This document shows positions 8,287 to 17,146 of a stretch of 64,000 bases of DNA, in pieces. The stretch lies in NCBI GenBank assembly GCA_019638795.1, contig JAHBTB010000005.1:124001-188000 (forward strand), read 5' to 3'. The DNA comes from Fimbriimonadaceae bacterium. GTDB taxonomy: Bacteria > Armatimonadota > Fimbriimonadia > Fimbriimonadales > Fimbriimonadaceae. Under the pieces are notes generated by a model. The model saw only the letters and a program-made list of their open reading frames with translations. It was not told the DNA's origin and did not search any database. Made by a program: the position numbers and the translations under genes. How positions within the stretch are numbered: the first letter of the stretch is position 1; every line of letters begins with the position of its first letter.

Positions 8287-9012
8287 GTGCGCCAGAACAT
8301 CCGCAAGAAAACCAAAGTCTCCCAACGCTTCGCCGCCGCCGTCCAAAAGGTGGACCTGACCAAGTTCCATGACGTCGCCGAAGCCATCGCCGCCGTCAAG
8401 GGCGCCGCGTCCGCCAAGTTTGTCGAGGGCGTCGATCTCTCGGTGAAGCTCGGCGTCGACCCCCGAAAGGGCGACCAAAACGTCCGCGGCACGACGAGCC
8501 TGCCCCATGGCACGGGCCGCAAGCAGACCGTGGCCGTCCTCGCCAAGGGCGATTTGGCCCGGGAGGCGACCGCCGCCGGAGCCGACCACGTCGGAGACGA
8601 AGACTTGATCAAGAAGATCCAAGACGGGTTCAAGGACTTCGACGTCGTCCTCGCCACCAGCGACATGGCCCCCCAGATCGGCAAAATCGGCCGCGTCCTC
8701 GGCCCCAAGACGCCGAACAAGAAGAACGGCACCGTCACCGACGCCATCGGTGACGCCGTGAAGGAGATCAAGTCGGCCGCCCGCGTCGAGTACCGCGTGG
8801 ACAAGGCTGGCGTCGTCAACATGCCGGTCGGCCGCGTCAACTTCACCGACGAGCAACTCTTGGACAACGTCAACACCGCGATCGACGCCCTCGTGAAAGC
8901 CAAGCCGTCGTCATCGAAGGGCCGCTACCTCCAGAGCGTGACGCTCTCCAGCACGATGGGGCCCGGAGTCAAAATCGACCAAGCCCTGGCATCAAAGTCG
9001 GCCGGCCACTGA
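8287..9012 (+). CDS. rplA: 50S ribosomal protein L1
   Basis: A 241-residue L1, which forms the mobile L1 stalk of the large ribosomal subunit. Diagnostic segments are the VDLSVKLGVDPRKGDQNVRG region and the second-domain signature IGKIGRVLGPKTPNKKNGTVT. GTG at 8287 is preceded by GAGGTGAC, a strong Shine-Dalgarno. L11 (rplK), normally just upstream, is absent; the preceding gene is on the opposite strand, so rplA is transcribed alone here, apparently with its own leader. A strong terminator follows at 9025. Confidence 0.98.
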   Translation: MRQNIRKKTKVSQRFAAAVQKVDLTKFHDVAEAIAAVKGAASAKFVEGVDLSVKLGVDPRKGDQNVRGTTSLPHGTGRKQTVAVLAKGDLAREATAAGADHVGDEDLIKKIQDGFKDFDVVLATSDMAPQIGKIGRVLGPKTPNKKNGTVTDAIGDAVKEIKSAARVEYRVDKAGVVNMPVGRVNFTDEQLLDNVNTAIDALVKAKPSSSKGRYLQSVTLSSTMGPGVKIDQALASKSAGH

Positions 9013-9024
9013 GCCCAATTACCA

Positions 9025-9060
9025 CAGGCCCCTCCCCAACCGGGAGGGGCCTGTTTCTTT
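9025..9060 (+). terminator. Rho-independent terminator of rplA
   Basis: A 12-bp stem (9025-9036 with 9042-9053) with a 5-nt loop, followed directly by TTTCTTT. It lies between the ends of the convergent rplA and tyrS genes. Confidence 0.9.
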
Positions 9061-9063
9061 GTC

Positions 9064-10260
9064 TTAGACCAGCTGCCGGAACTGGTGCTTGCCGACTTTC
9101 AGCACCTTGCCCTTGAGGTCAGCGACAGCGACTTTGCCGAAGGGGTCGACGTGCTTCACCCCGTCGAGGGACACGCCCCCTTGCTTGATCACGTCCCGGG
9201 CCGCGCCGTTCGACTTGGCGAGCCCGAGCGCGGCGATGAGGTTGGCCAAAGGCACCGCCCCGTCGACGGAGAGTTCGGGAGGGATAGCCGCCGGCTCGGC
9301 CTCGATAGGCTGATGACGCTTGCTGAACGTCTCGACAAAGTACCGCTCCTCCTCGTCGGCCGCTTCGGCGGTGTGGTAGAGGGTGACGATCTCCTTGGCC
9401 AGGCGCACCTTGGCGTCCCGCGGGTTCTTCCCTTCGCCCAGCATTCTCCTCACCTCGTCCATCGGCACGTCGGTGCACAGTTCGAACCAGTTCTCGATCA
9501 GGTCGTCGGGGATCGACATCGTCTTGCCGAACATCTCGCGCGGCGTTTCGACGACGCTGATGTAATTGCCCAGCGACTGCGACATCTTCTCTTTGCCGTC
9601 CGTGCCGACGAGAAGCGGGCACAGCATGACGACCTGCGGCTCCATGCCGTACTGCTCCATCAGCGTCCGACCGACGAGGTTGTTGAACATCTGGTCGTTG
9701 CCGCCCAGTTCGATGTCCGCTTTCAGTTCGACGGAGTCCATACCCTGGCACAGGGGGTACATGATCTCGTGCATCGCGATCGGCTGGTGCGCCTCCCAGC
9801 GCTTGGAGAAGTCGTCGCGCTCCATGATCCGCGCCACGGTCGTACGGGCGCACAGGCGGATGACGTCCTCAAAGGTCATCGCGCCGAGCCAGTCCTTGTT
9901 GTAGCTGATCTCGGTCTTGGCCGGGTCAAGGATCTTGTAGAACTGCTGGCTGACCGCGTCCACGTTGGCCTGCACTTCCTCGCGGCTCAGTTGCTTGCGT
10001 GTCTTGCTCTTGCCGCTCGGGTCACCGATCATCGCGGTGAAATCGCCGATGACCAAGCATGCCGTGTGCCCAAGACGCTGAAAGTCGCGGAGCTTGCGCA
10101 AGACGACCGCCCAGCCCAAGGTGACATGCGCCGCTGTCGGGTCGACGCCCAGTTTGACGCGCAACGGTTTGCCCGAAGCGAGCTTCTTGCGCAGGTCCGC
10201 TTCGTTGTAAATCTCGGTGGTCCCCCGTCGTAGGAAGGCCAGCTGCTCGTCAATCGTCAT
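9064..10260 (-). CDS. tyrS: Tyrosyl-tRNA synthetase
   Basis: A 398-residue class I aminoacyl-tRNA synthetase charging tRNA-Tyr. The HIGH-like motif is HVTLGWAVVLRKLRDFQ (about residues 45-61). The KMSKS-type loop reads KEKMSQSLGNYISV (about 230), which places it with the TyrZ-like branch rather than the KFGKT branch; the second Lys is Gln here. The LELGGNDQ tyrosine-site segment appears as IELGGNDQMFN. A C-terminal S4-like RNA-binding domain ends the protein (KQGGVSLDG onward). The ATG at 10260 follows TACAAT by 10 nt. Confidence 0.97.
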   Translation of the reverse strand: MTIDEQLAFLRRGTTEIYNEADLRKKLASGKPLRVKLGVDPTAAHVTLGWAVVLRKLRDFQRLGHTACLVIGDFTAMIGDPSGKSKTRKQLSREEVQANVDAVSQQFYKILDPAKTEISYNKDWLGAMTFEDVIRLCARTTVARIMERDDFSKRWEAHQPIAMHEIMYPLCQGMDSVELKADIELGGNDQMFNNLVGRTLMEQYGMEPQVVMLCPLLVGTDGKEKMSQSLGNYISVVETPREMFGKTMSIPDDLIENWFELCTDVPMDEVRRMLGEGKNPRDAKVRLAKEIVTLYHTAEAADEEERYFVETFSKRHQPIEAEPAAIPPELSVDGAVPLANLIAALGLAKSNGAARDVIKQGGVSLDGVKHVDPFGKVAVADLKGKVLKVGKHQFRQLV

Positions 10261-10270
10261 CCGAGCATGG

Positions 10271-10276
10271 ATTGTA
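10271..10276 (-). promoter_or_regulatory. Probable -10 element (TACAAT) of tyrS; leaderless start
   Basis: TACAAT on the minus strand ends 10 nt before the tyrS ATG. There is no Shine-Dalgarno in between. Confidence 0.5.
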
Positions 10277-10310
10277 CCGGCGGCCCGCCCGCGGCGAACC
10301 TGACCACCCC

Positions 10311-11561
10311 TTAACCGAGGGCCTCCGCGACGGCCTTGGCGTACCTTGCCGCCGCCCCGGCGTTTGCCCTGACCAAATCCCGGGCGGACTGGCCCATCTG
10401 GAGTCTCAAGGCAGTGTCGGCGAGAATCTCGACAAGGGCCTCGGCCAAGGACGCCGCGTCGGCGCAGACCCGCGAGGATCCGGTCTCCCCGGCCAGCCGG
10501 GCGACGTCCCGGAAGTTCTGCATGTGCGGCCCGTGCAGCACGGGCTTGCCGTGTGCCAGGGGCTGGATGATGTTTTGGCCGCCGTAATCGCCGAACCCGC
10601 CGCCGATCACGACGACGTCCGCCAGAGAATAAACCGAAGCCAGCTCACCATAGGTGTCGAGGAGCAGGTACCGGCCCGACTCTCCCTTGCTCCGTAAGGC
10701 CACAGACCCGAGCCTGGACGCGACGGACGAGGCTAGGTCGGGGACCCGCTCCAGATGCCTCGGCGCATGCACGACCCAGACCTGCCCCAGCCGATGGTCG
10801 GCCAACGCCTCCACCACGAGGCGCTCTTCGTCCTCACCACGGGTCGATCCGACCACGACGACCTGCGCCTCGGCCGGTATGCCGAGCGTCGCCTTCCATG
10901 TCACCGGGTCGGCGTCCAGACCGCCGATGGCCTCGTCGAACTTGCAGTTCCCGACGACCACGACGTCGGCAGCCCCCAAGGAACGGAACCGCCCGGCGTC
11001 CGCCTCGCTTTGGGCCATCACCTGGTCCACCTCGCCGAAGAGTGCCTTGAAGTACGGCTTCGCCAGCCGGTCCAGCCGGTAGGCCCGGTCACTGATGCGC
11101 CCGTTGAGCACCATGGTCCGCGCCCCGACGTTGCGCGACGCCCAGAGGAAGTTGAGCCACAACTCGGTCTCCATGACCGCGACGACGCGAGGCTTGAACC
11201 GGTGGACCGCGGCGACGACAAACCGCATGACGTCCATGGGGAAGTAGACGACATGGTCGGCGAGTCCCTGGAGTCCGTCCGTCGCCGTCTTGTGCCCCGA
11301 GGACGTCGTGACACTGACCAAGACCTCGATGTCTGGCCTCAGCCGCCTAAGCTCAGCAAGGACCGGCTTGGCCGCGATCACCTCGCCTACCGAAACCGCG
11401 TGGAGCCAGACCCGCTCCGAACCCTCGCGCAACGTCAGCTGATATTCGCCCGACCGCTGCTTCCAATCCACCGGCTCCTTCCGGCGCGAAGTCCGCCAGA
11501 GCATCCACGGCACCCACAGGGGCGAGAGGAACGTGAGGAGCAGGTTATACAGCCAGATCAT
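10311..11561 (-). CDS. waaA: 3-deoxy-D-manno-octulosonic acid (Kdo) transferase
   Basis: A 416-residue GT30-family Kdo transferase that attaches Kdo from CMP-Kdo to lipid A precursor at the inner membrane. It has an N-terminal membrane anchor (MIWLYNLLLTFLSPLWVPW), the LHAVSVGEVIAAKPV motif, the ETELWLNFLW motif around residue 130, and the C-terminal GGGFGDYGGQNIIQPLAHGKPVLHGPHMQNF donor region. Its presence implies a lipopolysaccharide outer membrane. The ATG at 11561 overlaps the end of purC by 17 nt on the same strand, so the two are probably co-transcribed. Confidence 0.95.
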   Translation of the reverse strand: MIWLYNLLLTFLSPLWVPWMLWRTSRRKEPVDWKQRSGEYQLTLREGSERVWLHAVSVGEVIAAKPVLAELRRLRPDIEVLVSVTTSSGHKTATDGLQGLADHVVYFPMDVMRFVVAAVHRFKPRVVAVMETELWLNFLWASRNVGARTMVLNGRISDRAYRLDRLAKPYFKALFGEVDQVMAQSEADAGRFRSLGAADVVVVGNCKFDEAIGGLDADPVTWKATLGIPAEAQVVVVGSTRGEDEERLVVEALADHRLGQVWVVHAPRHLERVPDLASSVASRLGSVALRSKGESGRYLLLDTYGELASVYSLADVVVIGGGFGDYGGQNIIQPLAHGKPVLHGPHMQNFRDVARLAGETGSSRVCADAASLAEALVEILADTALRLQMGQSARDLVRANAGAAARYAKAVAEALG

Positions 11562-12438
11562 GCCCGGTGACCCGGCGGAACGCCTCAAGGTACTTGGCGC
11601 GGGTGTTGGTGATCACGTCGTCGGGAAGCGCCGGCCCGGGAGGAGTCTTGTCCCAACCGGTCGACTCTAGATAGTCCCGGACGTACTGCTTGTCAAAGCC
11701 CAGCTGGGGGCCCCCGGGCCTGTGCTCCTCGGCCAGCCAGAACCGGCTGGAGTCTGGCGTCAGCGCCTCGTCGATCCAAATCACGCCGTCGTCGGTCAGA
11801 CCGAACTCAAACTTTGTGTCAGCAAGGATCAGGCCGACCGAACGGGCATGGTCGGACGCGGCGGCAAAAAGTTCCATCGTCCAGCCCCGTACCTGGTCGG
11901 CGACTTCCCTGCCGACGATGTCGGCCGCCTCGTCAAAGCTGATGTTCATGTCGTGCCCTTCTTCGGCCTTCGTCGCCGGGGTGAACACGGCCTGGGGTAG
12001 CCGGTCGCCCTCGACAAGTCCGTCGGGCAGGTCGACTCCGTACAGGCGTCGGGCCCCGGTGCGGTACTCCTTGGCCCAGCTTCCCGCCAGGTACCCGCGG
12101 GCGACGCACTCGATCGCAAGCGGCTTGGCTTTGCGCGCCACCGTACACCTTCCGGCCAGTTCGGGGCGTACCCCGACCCGCGCGGAGACCTCGGCGTCGG
12201 CCGCCGAGACGACGTGGTGGGGGCAGAGATGGCCGAGCCGGTCAAACCAGTAGGCGCTCATCTGGTTGAGGATCCGGCCCTTGTCGGGTACGCCCGTCGC
12301 CATGACGACGTCAAAGGCGCTGATCCGGTCGGTCGCGACAATAAGCAACTCCGACCCGAGGTCGTAAACCTCACGGACCTTGCCGCGCCGAGGGGGCGGC
12401 AAGTCGGGCAAGCGGGACTCAAGCAAGGCCGGGGACAT
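11545..12438 (-). CDS. purC: Phosphoribosylaminoimidazole-succinocarboxamide synthase (SAICAR synthetase)
   Basis: A 297-residue PurC that condenses CAIR with aspartate using ATP in de novo purine synthesis. Markers include RRGKVREVYDLG near the N-terminus, ATDRISAFDVVM, ECVARGYLAGSWAKEY, and the C-terminal GLILADTKFEFGL and DEALTPDSSRFW. Length and motif order match the longer monofunctional (yeast-type) class. The start at 12438 (MSPALLESRLPDLP) is the only ATG close to the conserved N-terminus. The start codon lies inside a perfect 7-bp inverted repeat (12431-12447). The waaA gene overlaps its 3' end. Confidence 0.97.
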   Translation of the reverse strand: MSPALLESRLPDLPPPRRGKVREVYDLGSELLIVATDRISAFDVVMATGVPDKGRILNQMSAYWFDRLGHLCPHHVVSAADAEVSARVGVRPELAGRCTVARKAKPLAIECVARGYLAGSWAKEYRTGARRLYGVDLPDGLVEGDRLPQAVFTPATKAEEGHDMNISFDEAADIVGREVADQVRGWTMELFAAASDHARSVGLILADTKFEFGLTDDGVIWIDEALTPDSSRFWLAEEHRPGGPQLGFDKQYVRDYLESTGWDKTPPGPALPDDVITNTRAKYLEAFRRVTGHDLAV

Positions 12439-12447
12439 CGTGTCCCC
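12431..12447 (-). promoter_or_regulatory. Inverted repeat enclosing the purC start codon
   Basis: A perfect 7-bp inverted repeat with a 3-nt centre, GGGGACA-n3-TGTCCCC, includes the purC ATG. As RNA it would sequester the initiation site; as DNA it could be an operator. It may also be chance. Confidence 0.3.
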
Positions 12448-12461
12448 GATTATGCCGGGCC

Positions 12462-12977
12462 TCAGTCGGTGATGGCGGCGAAGGGGTAGGCCTCGCGAGT
12501 CCGGTTCACGACCGCCTCGTACTGCTCGATGCAAGTAGCGATTTCGTCAGGGTTGTTCCCGGCGTAAGCCAGAGCAGCCCGTAGTTCGCGCTCACTGAGG
12601 GAGTTGTACGCCTGTTTCAATTCGGCGACGGAGCCGACCCGGCGGAACACGCGCACGACCTCCCAGACCGCGACGTGGGTGTCCACGATGCGGGCGACCC
12701 CGTGGCCGTCGTGCTCGACGAGGCCGTCGGTAAGGTCGCCGGTGTTGTTCCGGTACCCCTCCAGCCTGACGTCAAGTTCGTCGGACTCCACCATGAGCAC
12801 GGCGGCGCAACAAGTCGCGTCAAGCCCACCGTCGTCAAGGGCCATCAAGGCTAGTTCTTCGAATTCGGCGGGCAACGCCTGTTTCAGGGAACGGACGAAA
12901 CCTTCAAACCGTTCAGGTTGCGTCTTGGCCATCCGCCGCAGCTGGTCGACCAGCCACATTTCTGTTGTTTGGGACAT
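12462..12977 (-). CDS. DUF433-domain protein
   Basis: A 171-residue protein. The C-terminal third holds a DUF433-like segment (about residues 93-150: RIVDTHVAVWEVVRVFRRVG, then LSERELRAALAYAGNNPDEI), the small winged-helix-like domain seen in Vap-type antitoxins. The N-terminal 90 residues are acidic, helical and unassigned, with a CC pair in GGLDATCCAAVLMVE. No adjacent PIN-domain toxin is present, so an antitoxin role is not supported. ATG at 12977 is preceded by GAGG at a suitable distance. Confidence 0.7.
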   Translation of the reverse strand: MSQTTEMWLVDQLRRMAKTQPERFEGFVRSLKQALPAEFEELALMALDDGGLDATCCAAVLMVESDELDVRLEGYRNNTGDLTDGLVEHDGHGVARIVDTHVAVWEVVRVFRRVGSVAELKQAYNSLSERELRAALAYAGNNPDEIATCIEQYEAVVNRTREAYPFAAITD

Positions 12978-13110
12978 ATGGTGCGTCCTCGTCTCTAAGG
13001 TTTGTCTGGGCCATGGCAGCCCGTGACGAGGAACCACGCTGTTCCGTTCGGTCCCCACAATACCACATCCTGTCCGATTTACCGTTTCGGCCACGCAAGC
13101 CCGGGCGGAG

Positions 13111-13971
13111 TCAGCCCAGGCCGCGGAAGAAGTCGCTCAACATCGCCCGGTACTCCGGGCCGTGGTCCAACCGGGCCTGGCCGTGCTCGCTCCCCGAAAA
13201 GACGACGACGTGGATGTTCTCGGCCGCCGACTTGAGCTTGTCCACGCGAGACTGCGGCACGAGTGAGTCACGTGACCCATACGCCAGGAGCACCGGACGG
13301 CCCTTGTAGGGCCTCAACAGGTCGGCGAGCACGACGACCTTCGGACGGATGCCGACAACGGCCGCACCCAGCCACTTGACCGGCAGAAGGACTTTGCTCG
13401 CTCCCCGGAACGCGATGAACTCCCACCAGCCGTCGATCGCCTCGTCAAGGCTGCCGTAGGCGCCGTCGAGAAACAAGGCTTCAACATCGTCGGGCCGGGC
13501 CGCCGCCACCCGGGCGCACGAGACGCCGCCCATGCTGCTTCCGACCAAGACCACCCGCGCCTCGGGCTTCCTGGCCCGCACCCAATCCAAGGCCGCCTCG
13601 ACGTCCAAGGTCTCGTCGATGCCCAGGCCCACCCGCCGGCCCCCGCTCTTGCCGTGGCGGCGCAGGTCGAAGAACACCGACGACCACCCCTGGTCGGCAA
13701 GAAGCTGCGCATAGGGGGCGAACTCGCAACGGTTCATGAGGTAGCCGTGGACGCAGACGGCGACCTTGTCGCCGCCGACGTCGGTCAGCCATCCGGAAAG
13801 GTGGACACCGTCGCGGGTCGTGAACACCACGTCCTCTTGGGGCAGGCCGACCATGGCGGGGCCGAACCACTGCACGATCCGCATCGGCTTCAGACTGAAC
13901 ACCGTGGCCCCGACAATGACGAGGACGTAAAGCCCGGCCAAGGCCAGAAGAACGGTCCAGACAAGGGTCAC
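13111..13971 (-). CDS. Membrane-anchored alpha/beta hydrolase
   Basis: A 286-residue alpha/beta hydrolase anchored by an N-terminal helix (TLVWTVLLALAGLYVLVIVGATV). The oxyanion-region motif VCVHGYLMNRCEF is followed by RRHGKSGG and the nucleophile elbow VLVGSSMGGVS (Ser in GSSMG). The likely catalytic Asp is in AYGSRDSLVP and the His in SGSEHGQARLDH, so the triad looks complete. Substrate unknown. GTG at 13971 is preferred because GAGG lies about 12 nt upstream; an alternative start at 14016 would leave only 11 bp to the divergent ASCH-like gene. Confidence 0.8.
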   Translation of the reverse strand: MTLVWTVLLALAGLYVLVIVGATVFSLKPMRIVQWFGPAMVGLPQEDVVFTTRDGVHLSGWLTDVGGDKVAVCVHGYLMNRCEFAPYAQLLADQGWSSVFFDLRRHGKSGGRRVGLGIDETLDVEAALDWVRARKPEARVVLVGSSMGGVSCARVAAARPDDVEALFLDGAYGSLDEAIDGWWEFIAFRGASKVLLPVKWLGAAVVGIRPKVVVLADLLRPYKGRPVLLAYGSRDSLVPQSRVDKLKSAAENIHVVVFSGSEHGQARLDHGPEYRAMLSDFFRGLG

Positions 13972-14027
13972 CTGGTCAAATCCTCTAGAATAGGAGACCA
14001 CGCGGACAAGGGACACACGACAGAAAC

Positions 14028-14375
14028 ATGTTTGCGCTCAATTTCTACTCGGAACTCTACGGCGACGTTTTGGCGAACAACCGCAAGACAGCCACGATCC
14101 GCCTTGGCGACAAGTCGGACAAGTATCGGACGGGCATGCTTGTCTGGGTGACGGTCGGCCCACGCTTCGGACGACGCCAGAAACTTTACACTGCGATCCT
14201 TGACCGCGTGGAGGTCAAGCAGATTCAAGACCTCTCGCCCCGCGACATCGAACGGGAGAACCCCGAACTCCGGAGCGAAGACGAGGTCATCGCCCTCCTC
14301 ACCCGGGTGTACGGCGAGTTCATCACCCCGGCCCACCAAGTGACGGTCATTTACTTCTCGCGCGTCGACGAGTGA
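14028..14375 (+). CDS. ASCH-domain-like small protein
   Basis: A 115-residue protein resembling the ASCH (PUA-like beta-barrel) fold. The N-terminal region has the typical pattern NRKTATIRLGDKSDKYRTGMLVWVTVG (K-T-x-T-I-R-G-D, then G and V-x-V). Such domains are thought to bind RNA or nucleotides and some are esterases on acylated nucleosides; nothing here fixes the ligand. Its GTGA stop region overlaps a possible start of nnr, so the two are probably co-transcribed. Confidence 0.6.
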   Translation: MFALNFYSELYGDVLANNRKTATIRLGDKSDKYRTGMLVWVTVGPRFGRRQKLYTAILDRVEVKQIQDLSPRDIERENPELRSEDEVIALLTRVYGEFITPAHQVTVIYFSRVDE

Positions 14376-14377
14376 GC

Positions 14378-15919
14378 ATGTGGATCGCCGACAGCCACCG
14401 GTCGCGCGAAATCGACCGTGCCGCCCGCGAGACCTACGGCATGACAACCGCCGTGCTCATGGAGCGGGCCGGGCTCGCCGTCTTTGAACTCCTGACCCAG
14501 ATGGCCCCTCCCCGCGGCAAGGTGGCCGTGCTGTGCGGCAAGGGCCACAACGGCGGCGACGGCTTTGTCCTCGCCCGCCTCGCCTCGCAACACCAGTTCC
14601 AAGTGGAATGCCTGGTCTGCGCCACCGAGGCAGACCTCGTGGACTCGTGCCGCCAACAGATGGTGCAGGCCCGGACACAGGGGGTGGAGCCTGTCTTCTG
14701 CGACGACCCCAAGTGGAACGAACGCCTCGAAAACCTACGCCACAAAGACGTCGTGGTCGACGCCATGCTGGGCACGGGGGTCGAAGGTGGCCTGAAGGGG
14801 CCCGTGCTCACGGCGGTGCAAAAGGTCAACTTGAGCGGGGTGCCGCTCTTGGCCGTCGACCAGCCGACCGGCATCCACACCGACACTGGCGAAGAACTTG
14901 GCGACAGCGTCTACGCCACCAAAACCGTCACCTTCGGCTTGCCCAAGCCGTACCTGTTCCAGTCCGCCGGGCTGGAGCACGCAGGCGACTGGTCGGTGGC
15001 CGACATCGGCCTGCCCAAAGAGCTACGCCGGGCCCCGACGGGGGCCCGGCTCCTCGACGCCCAGTGGGTCGTCGACCGCCTGCCCGAACGGGTCAAGACC
15101 AGCCACAAAGGCGCCAACGGCCATGTGCTCGTCGTCGCCGGGAGCACAGGCATGCGTGGTGCCGCCGTCTTGGCCGTCGAGGCCGCCTATCGGGCCGGGG
15201 CAGGCATGGTCACCGTGGCTGGGGTCTCCGCAGTCTGCGACACCGTGTCACGCCGGGTGCCCGAGGCCCTGCTGTTACCCCTCGAAGAAGTGGAGGGCGC
15301 TGTCTCGCCTGCCGCCGCCGAGGTCATCCTGGCCGCGAACGGGAGGTTCGACGCGGCTCTCTTCGGCCCGGGCCTGACCCATGGGCCCGCGGCGAGCAAC
15401 TTTCTCGGCCGCCTGTGGCCGCGATGGGAAAAGCCCTGCTGCATCGACGCCGACGCGATCAACGCCGTCGCCCTCGGCCTTGCCCTTCCCCCGGTGGACT
15501 GCGCCCTGACACCCCATCCCGGTGAGATCGGCAGGCTGCTCAAGTGGCCGGTGCCGGTGGTGCAGAGCGACCGGTTCCACGCGGTGCGGTCGGCCGTCAA
15601 ACTGACCGGCAAGACCGTGCTCCTCAAAGGGCCCTACAGCATCGTCGGCGACCCCGACGAGCCGCTCAACGTCAATCCGACCGGCAACCCCGGCATGGCG
15701 ACGGCTGGTATGGGCGACGTCCTCGGCGGCATCGTCGCCACCCTGTGTGCCCAAGAGCTGACGCCCTACGAAGCGGCGTCGTGCGCGATGTTCTGGCATG
15801 GCGCCGCGGGTGACGACTGTGCCAAAGACCAGGGTGCGATCGGGTTTCTTGCCCGCAACGTCGTGACCCAACTACCGAGGACTCGCGCTAAACTGGTCGC
15901 ATCGTGCTCCGAACGCTGA
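14378..15919 (+). CDS. nnr: Bifunctional NAD(P)HX epimerase / ADP-dependent NAD(P)HX dehydratase
   Basis: A 513-residue fusion that repairs hydrated NADH and NADPH. The N-terminal YjeF_N epimerase domain (about 1-215) contains CGKGHNGGDGFVLARL and VDAMLGTG. The C-terminal carbohydrate-kinase-like dehydratase domain (about 225-505) contains VLVVAGSTGMRGAAVLA, the TPHPGEIGRL motif and the catalytic NPTGNPGMATAGMGDVLGG loop. ATG at 14378 or GTG at 14372 (overlapping the preceding stop) may be the start. Its 3' end overlaps the start of the first FHA gene by 16 nt. Confidence 0.95.
   Translation: MWIADSHRSREIDRAARETYGMTTAVLMERAGLAVFELLTQMAPPRGKVAVLCGKGHNGGDGFVLARLASQHQFQVECLVCATEADLVDSCRQQMVQARTQGVEPVFCDDPKWNERLENLRHKDVVVDAMLGTGVEGGLKGPVLTAVQKVNLSGVPLLAVDQPTGIHTDTGEELGDSVYATKTVTFGLPKPYLFQSAGLEHAGDWSVADIGLPKELRRAPTGARLLDAQWVVDRLPERVKTSHKGANGHVLVVAGSTGMRGAAVLAVEAAYRAGAGMVTVAGVSAVCDTVSRRVPEALLLPLEEVEGAVSPAAAEVILAANGRFDAALFGPGLTHGPAASNFLGRLWPRWEKPCCIDADAINAVALGLALPPVDCALTPHPGEIGRLLKWPVPVVQSDRFHAVRSAVKLTGKTVLLKGPYSIVGDPDEPLNVNPTGNPGMATAGMGDVLGGIVATLCAQELTPYEAASCAMFWHGAAGDDCAKDQGAIGFLARNVVTQLPRTRAKLVASCSER
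15889..15894 (+). promoter_or_regulatory. Probable -10 element (TAAACT) of the first FHA gene
   Basis: TAAACT lies inside the 3' end of nnr and ends 9 nt before the GTG at 15904. This would allow separate, leaderless transcription of the FHA-FHA-VWA cluster. Confidence 0.4.
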
Positions 15920-17145
15920 CCGTTTGCCTCTGTGCCGCCGTCGCCGCGTGCGCCCTGGCGCAGAGTGCCAAGACGATCAAACTCACGTTCCCGTCCGAAG
16001 GCAACCGGGAGGTTTGGCTGCAGTCGAAGTCGGAGTCAGCGACCGTTCCCGAGACAAAGAGTGTCAACGGCAAGGCTGTCGAGTTGAAGACCACGGCCGC
16101 CGACGACAAGGAGCTTGCCGTCTTTGTCCACGACAAGGCCACGGGCATGGTGGCGACCCACTTGGTCAGCGACCTGAAGGACGGGGGCTGGACCGTCGGG
16201 CCCGACGAATACAAACTGGTCCGAGGGGCGCGGGTCACCGTCTCGACCGACAAGGGGCCGGTCGCCAGCGCGCAGGTGGACCTGACCCTCGGAGACGTGA
16301 AGCGCACCGCGTTGCTGTCCCCTTCGGACAAGGGCGTCGTCAGCTTCAACCTGTTGCCCCCCGGCGACGGAGTCTTCACCGTCAAGTACAAGGTCGGCGG
16401 GGCTGACAAGTCCCTCGACCCCCAGACGTTCACGATCAAGCCGACCACCGGTGGCTGGGTCGACGTGAAGCTGACCGTCCCCGATGGAGCGGACATCGTC
16501 CCGACCGAACCGGTCGCCAAGCCCGGCGAAGGCGCCGCGAAGCCGTCGGACGCCGGAGACAAACCCAAAGACCAGGAGAAAACGAGCGGCCCCGGATCGG
16601 TCATCGGGTTGCTCGTCAACATGCTCGTCGGGCTGGGCCTGGTCGGCGGGCTGGGTTACGCGGCCTGGTGGTACGTCAAGCACAACCGGGACAAGGTCAC
16701 CGAGATCATGGACAAGGCTGGGGTACCGCTCAACCAAGACCCCGCCGACCCCACCGGCGCCGCGCCCGTCGTGCCCCAAGCACCGAAGCCGATCGTCAAG
16801 ATCGTCCTCGACGGCACCGACCCAAGCCCCGCGCCAGCGGTATCCACGGTGGGGACACCGGTCCGCAACCCGAGGTTGGTCGCCAGCGACGGCACCGTCG
16901 TCGCCCTCGCCGTAGGAACGGTCATCGTCGGGCGTGAAGCCGGCCTCGACATATCACTCCCCGACGAGGGCAGCGTCTCCCGCCGCCACGCCAGCATCCA
17001 GCGGGACGGAGGGACGGTGACCTTAAGTGACGACGGGAGCACCAACGGGACTTACGTGAACGGGTCGAAGTTGTCGGCCCCTGCCGTGTTGCACCCCGGG
17101 GACACCGTCCAGTTCGGTGCGGTCGCCTACCGGTACGAGGAGTGA
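15904..17145 (+). CDS. Secreted/membrane protein with C-terminal FHA domain
   Basis: A 413-residue protein. It has a signal peptide (residues 1-19), a beta-rich extracytoplasmic region resembling carboxypeptidase-regulatory or Ig-like folds (about 25-195), a Pro/Lys/Asp-rich linker, one transmembrane helix (about 232-258, ending WWYVKHNRDK) and a cytoplasmic FHA domain (about 328-413). The FHA domain has its key residues: G-R in VGREAGLDI, S-x-x-H in SVSRRHAS and N-G-T in STNGTYVNG. It should therefore bind phosphothreonine. The topology joins an outside sensor-like domain to a phospho-binding module inside. It is the first gene of an FHA-FHA-VWA cluster; the next gene starts 1 nt after its stop. 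Confidence 0.85.
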   Translation: MLRTLTVCLCAAVAACALAQSAKTIKLTFPSEGNREVWLQSKSESATVPETKSVNGKAVELKTTAADDKELAVFVHDKATGMVATHLVSDLKDGGWTVGPDEYKLVRGARVTVSTDKGPVASAQVDLTLGDVKRTALLSPSDKGVVSFNLLPPGDGVFTVKYKVGGADKSLDPQTFTIKPTTGGWVDVKLTVPDGADIVPTEPVAKPGEGAAKPSDAGDKPKDQEKTSGPGSVIGLLVNMLVGLGLVGGLGYAAWWYVKHNRDKVTEIMDKAGVPLNQDPADPTGAAPVVPQAPKPIVKIVLDGTDPSPAPAVSTVGTPVRNPRLVASDGTVVALAVGTVIVGREAGLDISLPDEGSVSRRHASIQRDGGTVTLSDDGSTNGTYVNGSKLSAPAVLHPGDTVQFGAVAYRYEE

Positions 17146-17146
17146 C

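Noticed and set aside
12462-12977. DUF433 protein as antitoxin of a toxin-antitoxin pair
   Set aside because: No PIN-domain or other toxin gene is adjacent, and the protein is about twice the size of a typical DUF433 antitoxin.
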